Source: UBA1081 sp045535305 (GTDB lineage: Bacteria > Bacillota > Clostridia > Oscillospirales > Acutalibacteraceae). From it: DNA of 16,308 nt. This document shows, in pieces, positions 6,903-13,207 of this stretch (positions are counted from its first letter, which is position 1; the number at the start of each line of letters is the position of its first letter). A program made the position numbers and the translations under genes. Under the pieces are notes generated by a model. The model did no database searches. It was not told the DNA's origin and worked only from the letters and a program-made list of their open reading frames with translations. Where the stretch lies: the NCBI GenBank assembly GCA_045535305.1, contig JAZSLJ010000028.1, positions 1 through 16,308 of the forward strand, given 5' to 3'.

Positions 6903-8480
6903 ATGTCTAAATATGACCTGAATTATACAAATATTGATGCGGCAAGCGAAGCTGTTGTTGCTTTTCTTTCAAACAACAAGGTGGATTCAAAAGATGTTCA
7001 GCGCATTCGTCTTTCAATTGAGGAAGTGTTGCTGAAATATCTTGACCGCTTTGATGAAAGCAAATCTTTTACTCTGGTCACATCAAAGCGGCTTCGCTCG
7101 CTTGTGATAGAACTTTCTATTGCCGGCGAAAGTTTTGATCCGTTTTCTGAAAACGAAAACGGAGAAGCAACAATGCTGCACAGTCTGCTTTCCGGAATCG
7201 GCCTTGCTCCCGTATGGAGATATAAAAACGGAAAAAACATTGTTTCGTTTGTTGCAAAGAAAAAGAAACTTTCGCAAATATTACAGCTTGGTATTGCAAT
7301 ATTGGCGGCGTTTGCGCTTGGTGGGATTTGCTATCTTCTTCCTCAAAGCGTATCAAATTTTATTACCGAAGATGTCATTACCCCAATATTTAACACCTTT
7401 ATGGGTTTGCTTTCCGCAATTTCGGGGCCGATTATTTTTCTTTCTGTCGTGTGGGGAATTGTCGGCATCGGAGATATGACCACCTTCGGAAAAATCGGAA
7501 AAAAGATGATTATTCGGTTTCTGGTGATTTCGGTTATTACCGGTGCTGTCGGAACAGCATTTTGTGCGGTGTTTTTTAAGCTCTCGTCAACGGGCGAAAC
7601 CGCCTTTGCTTTTTCCGACCTCTATCAGATGATACTTGATATCGTTCCTGGAAATCTTATAGCTCCGTTTATTGAAGGAAACTCTTTGCAGATTATCTTT
7701 ATCGCCATTATTTTTGGCCTTGCGATGTTGGTTCTCGGGCACCGCATACCCGTTGTTACAAGCTTTATTGAACAGACAAACTCGGTTATGCAGCTGATTA
7801 TGGGTGCGGTAAGTTCGTTTATTCCGTTTTTTGTGTTCGGAAGCGTTCTTAATATGATTGCGGGTAACAATTTTTCCTCGGTAATCAAAGCATACAAGCT
7901 GATTTTGGTCATGCTTCTTGCGGATGCTATATTGATGGCAATATATCTTTTTGCCGTATCCGTGAGAAAAAAGGCTGGCCCTTTCAACCTTCTGAGAAAA
8001 ATGATTCCGACTTTCATTATTTGTCTTACGACTGCTTCCTCGGTTGCGGCATATCAGACAAACGTGGCTTGCTGCGAAAAAAAGCTTGGCATTGATAAGA
8101 AGATTATCAATATAGGTGTTCCTCTCGGCCAGGTTGTGTTTATGCCCGGAGCAGTTGTGCTGTTTCTATGCACCGCTTTCGGTATGGCCGAAAACTACGG
8201 CGTATCAATTACTCCGATCTGGATGCTCACGGTATTTATAATCAGCGTCGTGCTGGCAATTGCAGCGCCTCCGGTACCCGGAGCGGCCCTTACATGTTAT
8301 ACAATCCTGTTTACGCAGCTGGGCATTCCTGCGGAGGCGGTTGCCGTTGTAATCGCTTTGAACGTAATACTCGAATTTGTTACAACCGCCGTCAATGTTT
8401 TCTGCCTGCAAACGGAACTTGTTGAACTTTCCGGAAACCTTAATTATCTGGATGAAGAAAAATTAAGAAACTCCAGATAG
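6903..8480 (+). CDS. SLC1/DAACS-type symporter with N-terminal HATPase-like domain, 525 aa
   Basis: Residues about 1-120 are soluble and RsbW-like but degenerate: RIRLSIEEVLLKYLDRF (34-50) at the N-box position, ELSIAGESFDPF (70-81) at G1, no glycine-rich G2 loop, and a last strand VWRYKNGKNIVSFVAKK (104-120) that parallels the end of the operon's kinase. Residues about 125-505 are a dicarboxylate/amino-acid:cation symporter: TTASSVAAYQTN (376-387) resembles hairpin 1, GVPLGQVVFMPGAVVLF (405-421) the NMDGT region, APPVPGAA (455-462) hairpin 2 and NVILEFVTTAVNVF (487-500) the last core helix. The arginine that binds an acidic side chain in GltPh is Thr494 here, and two sodium-ligand aspartates appear replaced, so substrate and ion coupling may differ from classical members. 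AAAAGGAAAG precedes the ATG, 25 bases after the ATPase gene. It is the last gene of the operon. Confidence 0.88.
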   Translation: MSKYDLNYTNIDAASEAVVAFLSNNKVDSKDVQRIRLSIEEVLLKYLDRFDESKSFTLVTSKRLRSLVIELSIAGESFDPFSENENGEATMLHSLLSGIGLAPVWRYKNGKNIVSFVAKKKKLSQILQLGIAILAAFALGGICYLLPQSVSNFITEDVITPIFNTFMGLLSAISGPIIFLSVVWGIVGIGDMTTFGKIGKKMIIRFLVISVITGAVGTAFCAVFFKLSSTGETAFAFSDLYQMILDIVPGNLIAPFIEGNSLQIIFIAIIFGLAMLVLGHRIPVVTSFIEQTNSVMQLIMGAVSSFIPFFVFGSVLNMIAGNNFSSVIKAYKLILVMLLADAILMAIYLFAVSVRKKAGPFNLLRKMIPTFIICLTTASSVAAYQTNVACCEKKLGIDKKIINIGVPLGQVVFMPGAVVLFLCTAFGMAENYGVSITPIWMLTVFIISVVLAIAAPPVPGAALTCYTILFTQLGIPAEAVAVVIALNVILEFVTTAVNVFCLQTELVELSGNLNYLDEEKLRNSR

Positions 8481-8534
8481 CAGCAAAACATGATGGACAA
8501 GTATTGCGCGACTTTTATATTACGGTTAATTAAC

Positions 8535-8583
8535 AAAAAAAGAGCCATTGGATTCGAAACAAAAGTCCAATGGCTCTTTTTTT
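8535..8583 (+). terminator. strong bidirectional hairpin terminator after the symporter gene
   Basis: A perfect 18-bp inverted repeat (8535-8552 and 8566-8583) with a 13-base loop. The outer seven base pairs are A:T, giving a seven-T tract on either strand, so it can stop transcription from the + strand operon and also from the - strand TnpV side. The G+C part of the stem is GAGCC/GGCTC plus ATTGGA/TCCAAT. Confidence 0.92.
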
Positions 8584-8655
8584 GAATAATCTTAAGTTGT
8601 TGTAAAAATGTTGTATTAAGGCTTGATTGCCTCTCAAAAACCTAATGCTCATGCC
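8535..8655. repeat. imperfect ~120-bp direct repeat, left copy
   Basis: This shares layout and sequence with 9690-9813: seven A's, a hairpin beginning GAGC, then GAATAATCTTAA followed by a TTGTTGT...TTGT block (8584-8614 matches 9743-9773 in 28 of 31 positions), and finally AAAAACnnnATGCTCATGC. The pair flanks the TnpV/Mob remnant. It may mark the ends of an inserted element or the 3' ends of two related integration modules. In this copy the small second hairpin found in the right copy has decayed. Confidence 0.75.
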
Positions 8656-8783
8656 ATTTTCGGTTGATACATCATTATATCTCGTATTGAAAATGTTAAT
8701 TTGCAAAATGACTTATAAACCATTTATTTTGAAAAGGATACAAATAATAATGTTGTTGAACAATAATTAAGACAAGTATTATT

Positions 8784-9155
8784 TTAATTGAAAATTTCGT
8801 TATAAACAATTTCTTCCGCCCTATTTCTGATATTGTTCATGCGTCCAACCCATTCCATCTGATTTCGCTCTTTGAGCACCTCGTCGACACCTTCCTGCTC
8901 CGCAAATTTCTTTATTAAATCGTCGAGCATGGTTTGAGCACGGGCATCGACTTCTGCAAGATGCTTGTTGAGCACGCCTGTTGTGAGAAGATTTGTATAT
9001 AAAACTTTGCGGTGGTTTTTGATGAAATGCAGATAACGCTGACCCCAAATCCCGATTTTATGTTCTTCTTCAGCCGGTAAAAGGTCGGGGAGATAGTAAT
9101 CTCCCCGCAGCGTATAGCTTATCACGGTTTTCTCGTTTGTATAATGTTTTTTCAT
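8784..9155 (-). CDS. tnpV: TnpV-like transposon-encoded protein, 123 aa
   Basis: This resembles the small TnpV protein of Tn4451/Tn4453-type elements and many clostridial mobilisable elements. Recognisable parts are an N-terminal LRGDYYLPDLLPAEEEHKIG stretch (about residues 16-35), a GQRYLHFIKNHRKVLY segment, and a C-terminal WVGRMNNIRNRAEEIV segment. The role of TnpV is not well defined; it travels with mobilisation and recombination genes. AAAGGAG lies about 10 bases before the ATG, and the start overlaps the stop of the upstream Mob fragment by four bases (ATGA), an arrangement typical of an intact ancestral operon. The full expected length seems present, but with its partners lost it is probably a relic. 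Confidence 0.85.
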   Translation of the reverse strand: MKKHYTNEKTVISYTLRGDYYLPDLLPAEEEHKIGIWGQRYLHFIKNHRKVLYTNLLTTGVLNKHLAEVDARAQTMLDDLIKKFAEQEGVDEVLKERNQMEWVGRMNNIRNRAEEIVYNEIFN

Positions 9156-9673
9156 CTTTCATAATCTCCTTTCTTTTTGTTTCGTTTAGGCTGTTCATGT
9201 TTAACTTCCGGCTGAGGCTGTTTCTTTGGCCCAACAGTTACTTCCCACCGGGAAGGTTTATCCTCCTCAGCTTTTTGAACAGCCTTTTCCGGCGGTTTTA
9301 TGATTTCTTCGATAAATTTCATTACTTTCTTCGGTGCGATTTTCAGGGCTTCAAGGAAGGGTTTGCATTTCTTTTTCAGCTCGGTAAGTTCGTCCTCCAG
9401 GAATGAAATCTTATCGTTTTTCTGTTCAATAACAGATTTCTGCTTTTCGATTTCATATCGGTTCGCAATGCCTTCTTTTGCAAGAGTGGTAAGTTTTTCA
9501 TAATCCTCGGCAGACATTTGGATTTTGCCGAGGATATTCTTCTTTCCGATTTCATCAATTTGCTCCGTTTCTATTTGTACGGGCCTTATTTCTGCAAGAG
9601 CTTTTTCCGCTTTCTGCGCTTCGCATTTTGCTTCAATAAGCCTAAAATAGCACTTGTCACACCAATGTATTAT
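9152..9673 (-). pseudogene. C-terminal fragment of a Mob/Pre (MobV-like) plasmid recombination/mobilisation protein
   Basis: The frame is open from a stop at about 9674-9676 to the TGA at 9152-9154. Family-like sequence seems to begin near 9643. It has the low-complexity tail usual for such relaxases: a coiled-coil stretch (KQKSVIEQKNDKISFLEDEL) and a basic, Pro/Lys/Gln-rich end. The segment ILGKIQMSAEDYEKLTTLA, encoded just before and after the in-frame ATG at 9515-9517, resembles the linker before the tail in clostridial Mob proteins. The N-terminal catalytic domain with the HUH or tyrosine motifs is absent, so this is a truncated remnant. The ATG at 9517 could in principle start a 121-aa protein, but there is no clear ribosome site. 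The assignment rests on tail character and the TnpV neighbour, as in Tn4451 where tnpZ is a Mob protein. Confidence 0.6.
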
Positions 9674-9689
9674 TTAAATGACATAATCT

Positions 9690-9734
9690 AAAAAAAGAGC
9701 TAACAGACTTTGTAACAAAAATCTGTTAGCTCTT
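9690..9734 (-). terminator. hairpin terminator in the right repeat copy
   Basis: A 13-bp inverted repeat (9695-9707 and 9722-9734) with a 14-base loop. On the - strand the stem AAGAGCTAACAGA/TCTGTTAGCTCTT is followed by a seven-T tract. It occupies the same place in the repeat as the hairpin at 8535-8583 but with a different stem sequence that still pairs. On the + strand the T-tract is interrupted (TTAATTTT), so it is best read as a - strand terminator. Confidence 0.8.
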
Positions 9735-9813
9735 AATTTTATGAATAATCTTAAATTGTTGTCAAAACGTTGTCAGTGCGGAACAATTGCTTCTAAAAAA
9801 CGCATGCTCATGC
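9690..9813. repeat. imperfect ~120-bp direct repeat, right copy
   Basis: Partner of 8535-8655. It contains GTTGTCAAAACGTTGTC (about 9758-9774), a short direct repeat of GTTGTC that in the left copy has decayed to TTGTTGTAAAAATGTTGT. The two copies are about 1,155 bases apart, in the same orientation, and enclose the TnpV and Mob remnants. Confidence 0.75.
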
Positions 9814-9821
9814 GTTTTTTT
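9795..9821 (-). terminator. small bidirectional hairpin terminator
   Basis: AAAAAACGCA and TGCGTTTTTT form a perfect 10-bp stem around a TGCTCA loop, with six or seven T's on either strand. The GC-rich core is only four base pairs, so strength is uncertain. On the - strand it lies just before the right repeat's larger hairpin. Confidence 0.55.
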
Positions 9822-9968
9822 AACGTTCTGAAATTATTCCCACTCGCTTACGAGTTCTTTCCCACAGTTACTTTTCGCCTTATTTTGGGCTAATTTCCGT
9901 GAGATTTCTCTCGTTTTGCTTCGTTTTTCTCTGTATTCTCTGTGTTCTCAGCCCGTTTGGTACTGTTT

Positions 9969-9991
9969 TGGTATCAAAGTTTGGTATCAAT
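9969..9991. repeat. tandem TTTGGTATCAA motif
   Basis: TTTGGTATCAA occurs twice in immediate succession (about 9968-9978 and 9980-9990), with a related TTTGGTA just to the left (about 9956-9962). It could be recombinase or regulator binding iterons, or the end of a lost gene coding a short repeat. Nothing in the window decides this. Confidence 0.5.
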
Positions 9992-10129
9992 TTTCTGAAA
10001 AATCGGCGGAGAAAAATTTCGTTATTCTTTTTCAGTAAGTGATACTTGGCTCTGTCCTACAGTTCAACTGGCTTTGATGTTTGGATACAAAGGTAGATGT
10101 AAAGGTCGTGCTCCTTTTGGAACAATAAT

Positions 10130-10158
10130 ATTATAGCAGAAAAATGTGAACAATTCAA
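10130..10158 (-). promoter_or_regulatory. orphan sigma-A-type promoter reading away from the defence genes
   Basis: On the - strand, TTGAAT (10153-10158) and TATAAT (10130-10135) are separated by exactly 17 bases, a near-ideal vegetative promoter. A ribosome-site-like AAAGGAG follows at 10111-10117, but no start codon at proper spacing leads into an open frame. It starts 42 bases past the stop of the phosphoesterase gene and points into the mobile-element scar, so it is probably the promoter of a deleted gene, or of a short RNA ending at the hairpins near 9821 or 9690. Confidence 0.6.
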
Positions 10159-10199
10159 GGATGCCCTCAAAGGTTATTCTGTAATTACTCTCATCTTTG

Positions 10200-12128
10200 T
10201 TAATTACCAGCAGAGACTTCATATATAAAATCCCATGCACAATTCATTTTGTCAACATGGACACACTCTCCAATATTTTTCAGAATCTCTCGCGCATCCG
10301 CTTGTTGCTCATCGGTAATGAGATAGCAAATAGAATTATCACAGAGTTTCAAGGTGATTTTTCGCTGGTCATCTGCAATAAAAGTCAAAGATTTTTGTAT
10401 AGCCCTAGAACCCTTTGCTGAATATGGCCCCATCAAAACCATGATATTACCAAGAGAAAAATCGTTTCCATATAACTTACACCTAAATGTACCTTTGTGA
10501 AAAATGTAAACTGGCTTATTTGTTAATGAACGTAATCCGATTTTCATTAGTTGCTTTTTATCTGTAGAATACGTATCAAATCCAGGAATGGCTCTAAATT
10601 CTTTTGTATAACCACGTTCAATCAAGTCATGCAGAATATCTACTTTTCTAGATTCTGCTGTATCTTTGGGACATTGAAAGAGGACATCATATGTCTTCTC
10701 AATTTTTCGCAGTTTTGTTAAAAATTCAACTCCTTCGTCATCAATCGCTTCATCAAAGGTAATGTTATCGCCTGAGAGAAATACATCGCCGGTTGTATTC
10801 ATTATTTTAAACGAAGATCCATTTTGAGCCTTTGTGGCATAATTCAAAAATCTAAATACAGTTTCTCGTGTGAGCAATGCCTCAACGCTATTTTCTTTTA
10901 TAGTCGCTATAGATATGCTTACTTTTGATGTGCCGGGTTTATCGGTTGGGCCAATGCATGTTATATCCAGATTCCGACAGACATCCTCAGCGTTGCTTAA
11001 CAGGGCAGTATTGTCATCTCTAATAAATACAGAAACGCATTTTAAGGGAATCGCCATTCTTTGATCATCATATGCAAAGACTAATTCAAAATCAGACCTA
11101 CACTCAATTTGTGGCTGATCAGCAGTAATGTTGTTGCAAGCGGAAGGAAGTTCTTTTCTTTGATTGTGATGCCAACCGTTTTCAACAGAGTAAATAAATG
11201 GGTATAAACAAACTTCTCTTTCTTTTCCTTCTGGCCAATGTTCTGGAATAATCACCATTGAATACGAATTTGCGTGATCATCAGAATAGTATGCTGCACC
11301 ACCGGTCAGCATTTCAGCACCACCTATTTGCTTATAAAGCACAGGGATACCACCGGTCTCGGTATGCCCGCAAAGCACCAAATCCACATAGCGTCTCAAT
11401 AGCGGCAAAGTTGCATATCTTTGATCATACTCACAGATTTCTTGTGTATGCAAAAATCTTTCTGCATGATGGAAAAGAGCAACGGTATAGTAATTTCTCG
11501 TTGATCCAATAATCCCGTACTCCAACAACGATCTTATCTGTGCTTGCCCTATGAGCATTTGATCGTCGGGGTAATTCTTCACAAACGACAGTAGAGCTGT
11601 ATTGAATGAAACAATGCGAAATACTTCACCACTTAGCAAGCGAACATCTTTATATCCGATTGCATAGCTACTTTCCCATTTGTCCTGTCTTGGATAATGA
11701 TAGGGTGTTACACCTAACGCTTCGCAGAATTTTTCATAATTGTAAAGCGGAGCTTCCATTAGATGAACCTGGTCATATTGGTATAGCCGATCTATCGTAT
11801 CAATATCTTTATGGCTCACTTTTGTTTGATAGTTTCCATACGCGCGATTAACATCATGGTTTCCGGGGCAAAATGTAAGGTTTGAACCCGAGAGTTTTGT
11901 TGCATTTAATAACTCTCTAAACCACAACAACGCTTCATCAAAATCGTTTTTTCTGCCATACCACGCCATATCTCCCGTTACAATAATGTGGTCGGGCTTT
12001 ATTGAATTGTCTCTTATTGAAACCAGCAATTCTTGTAAAATCTGTTTTTTGTTTTGAAATACACCTTTGACTTTGTACTCGGGATTATCTCTCCCGAAGT
12101 GTATATCGGATAAATGTAATATAACCAT
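10200..12128 (-). CDS. calcineurin-like metallophosphoesterase with long unassigned C-terminal region, 642 aa
   Basis: The N-terminal domain (about residues 1-300) has the two-metal phosphoesterase motifs in order: SDIHFG (Asp8, His10), TGDMAWYG (Asp53), PGNHDVN (Asn90, His91, Asp92), LFHHAE (His220/221) and CGHTETGG (His255). In many relatives the last motif is GHxH; here the second His position is Glu257, which may alter the metal site. The family includes phosphatases, cyclic nucleotide diesterases and the Mre11/SbcD nucleases, so the substrate is open. Residues about 340-642 are a mixed region I cannot assign. The start is firm because the first motif begins at residue 7, although the ribosome site is weak. 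It is the last gene of the leftward array, 70 bases after the HEPN-like gene and in the same orientation as the nuclease and helicase, which suggests a role in the same defence system. Confidence 0.85.
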   Translation of the reverse strand: MVILHLSDIHFGRDNPEYKVKGVFQNKKQILQELLVSIRDNSIKPDHIIVTGDMAWYGRKNDFDEALLWFRELLNATKLSGSNLTFCPGNHDVNRAYGNYQTKVSHKDIDTIDRLYQYDQVHLMEAPLYNYEKFCEALGVTPYHYPRQDKWESSYAIGYKDVRLLSGEVFRIVSFNTALLSFVKNYPDDQMLIGQAQIRSLLEYGIIGSTRNYYTVALFHHAERFLHTQEICEYDQRYATLPLLRRYVDLVLCGHTETGGIPVLYKQIGGAEMLTGGAAYYSDDHANSYSMVIIPEHWPEGKEREVCLYPFIYSVENGWHHNQRKELPSACNNITADQPQIECRSDFELVFAYDDQRMAIPLKCVSVFIRDDNTALLSNAEDVCRNLDITCIGPTDKPGTSKVSISIATIKENSVEALLTRETVFRFLNYATKAQNGSSFKIMNTTGDVFLSGDNITFDEAIDDEGVEFLTKLRKIEKTYDVLFQCPKDTAESRKVDILHDLIERGYTKEFRAIPGFDTYSTDKKQLMKIGLRSLTNKPVYIFHKGTFRCKLYGNDFSLGNIMVLMGPYSAKGSRAIQKSLTFIADDQRKITLKLCDNSICYLITDEQQADAREILKNIGECVHVDKMNCAWDFIYEVSAGN

Positions 12129-12198
12129 GTTTATTCTCGCTTCTTAATATCGCAAAATTTTATATTTTTGCCATAGCTTATACTCTTTTTGTTCTCAT

Positions 12199-13158
12199 TT
12201 ACATTAAATCATTTAATTTAGATAAATCAGTAATTTCTCTATAGACATCCTTAATATTCAATAACAGCCATTCTTCTGATTGCCCCAGTGTCGTAATATT
12301 TGACATAACTGTTGCAATTATGATGTGACCTTCCTCAAGTTTCAGTTTTTGTATCATCTCTGCTTGCGGCAGTGTTAAATCCACTACCAAAAGCATTGCA
12401 CCACGCTCCATATCTAAGAGTGTCATTTCTTTAAAAGCATTTGTTGAAATGTCTATTTCTGCTACATAATATTGAGAAGTGAAAACTAAATTTTTGATTT
12501 TGGGGTCTATTTGCAAATCTAAACCTGTTACGTGTCTCTGAATATTTCTATTTCGATAGATAAATTCTCGAAAAGTCATTTCTTTGGATGTTAGCATTTC
12601 TTCTGAAACCTTCTCACAGTTTTCATCCAGAGGTATGACAGAAAGCGACAAACAACTTTTGTACAATTGTACCATTTCTAAAGCATATGCTTTTAATTGA
12701 GTATCACTAAGATTTTTGAAATTATCATCGTAGTGCATACAATCGTTTCTTATGGCACGAATGCGGTGAAAAGTTGATTTCATTTGGGTCGTCAGTTTAC
12801 CGTTGTCCGCTAGTTTGTTGATTCTATCGTATTGTTTATCAACATCAGTAAGGTTGTATTTTCGAATCAAATATCGACAATATTCTTCCGCCGCAATACC
12901 GATAATGGAGACAGTGCCTGTGTAGTATGCAAAACCGTATAATTGCTCTGCTTCCTTTAATAAGTAAAGGAATTTTTCGTTTTCGGGAATATATCCAATA
13001 TCATCAAGCTCATACCATCTATCAACAATATGTTCAATATCATTTGTAATTCGTTCTTGAATTAGACCAGCTAAATGCTTTTTATCTCTAGCTATGTATT
13101 CCTCTCTCTCTTGCTCCTTTTTATTGGAATAATCATTTTTCAGATAATCAATATACAT
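12199..13158 (-). CDS. DUF4145/HEPN-like protein, candidate RNase or toxin-like subunit, 319 aa
   Basis: The first 175 residues are predicted mainly helical. They contain a segment typical of DUF4145-like HEPN proteins: SIIGIAAEEYCRYLIRK (84-100), followed by FHRIRAIRNDCMHYDD (130-145). The latter holds R-x4-H (Arg137 to His142), the catalytic signature of HEPN ribonucleases. Not all DUF4145 proteins are proven RNases. The C-terminal part (about 195-319) has a different, strand-rich character and is unassigned. An upstream in-frame GTG at 13167 is possible, but the ATG at 13158 is preferred because AGAGGTGG lies 5-7 bases before it. The gene follows the helicase by about 50 bases and precedes the phosphoesterase by 70. 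I infer an effector or sensor role in the defence locus; a structural, non-catalytic HEPN is the main alternative. Confidence 0.7.
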   Translation of the reverse strand: MYIDYLKNDYSNKKEQEREEYIARDKKHLAGLIQERITNDIEHIVDRWYELDDIGYIPENEKFLYLLKEAEQLYGFAYYTGTVSIIGIAAEEYCRYLIRKYNLTDVDKQYDRINKLADNGKLTTQMKSTFHRIRAIRNDCMHYDDNFKNLSDTQLKAYALEMVQLYKSCLSLSVIPLDENCEKVSEEMLTSKEMTFREFIYRNRNIQRHVTGLDLQIDPKIKNLVFTSQYYVAEIDISTNAFKEMTLLDMERGAMLLVVDLTLPQAEMIQKLKLEEGHIIIATVMSNITTLGQSEEWLLLNIKDVYREITDLSKLNDLM

Positions 13159-13207
13159 AAAGTCCACCTCTTTTCATTGAAACGGGATTTGTTTTAATTT
13201 ACGTAGC

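Larger units (their letters stand above)
8481..8783. other. intergenic stretch: operon end and left part of mobile-element scar
   Basis: No gene is visible in these roughly 300 bases. They contain the operon's terminator hairpin, the left copy of an imperfect direct repeat, and about 130 bases of very AT-rich sequence before the 3' end of the - strand TnpV gene. The probable junction between the conserved operon and the acquired DNA lies here. Confidence 0.7.
9677..10199. other. intergenic mobile-element scar without an intact gene
   Basis: About 520 bases without a convincing coding region on either strand; the longest - strand open stretch (roughly 9895-10065) is under 60 codons and has no ATG with a ribosome site. 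It holds the right copy of the direct repeat with its hairpin, a second small hairpin, a pyrimidine-rich + strand run (about 9900-9950), a tandem TTTGGTATCAA motif and a - strand promoter with an AAAGGAG sequence just inside. I read it as the residue of a deleted gene, perhaps an integrase, of which only promoter, 3' end and terminators remain. Confidence 0.6.

Noticed and set aside
9137..9503. + strand open frames opposite the Mob tail and TnpV gene
   Set aside because: Phe/Ser-rich mirror frames of Lys/Glu-rich - strand proteins; no ribosome site or domain.
9895..10065. Possible integrase coding remnant on the - strand
   Set aside because: An open stretch of under 60 codons exists but I see no tyrosine recombinase motif (R-H-x-x-H...Y) in it, so I do not call a pseudogene.
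8481..10199. CRISPR array or tRNA attachment site in the mobile-element scar
   Set aside because: The repeats occur only twice, are imperfect and contain terminators; no regular spacers and no tRNA-like fold or CCA end are seen.
13159..13167. GTG start for the HEPN-like gene at 13167
   Set aside because: The ribosome site AGAGGTGG overlaps that codon and is properly spaced for the ATG at 13158.
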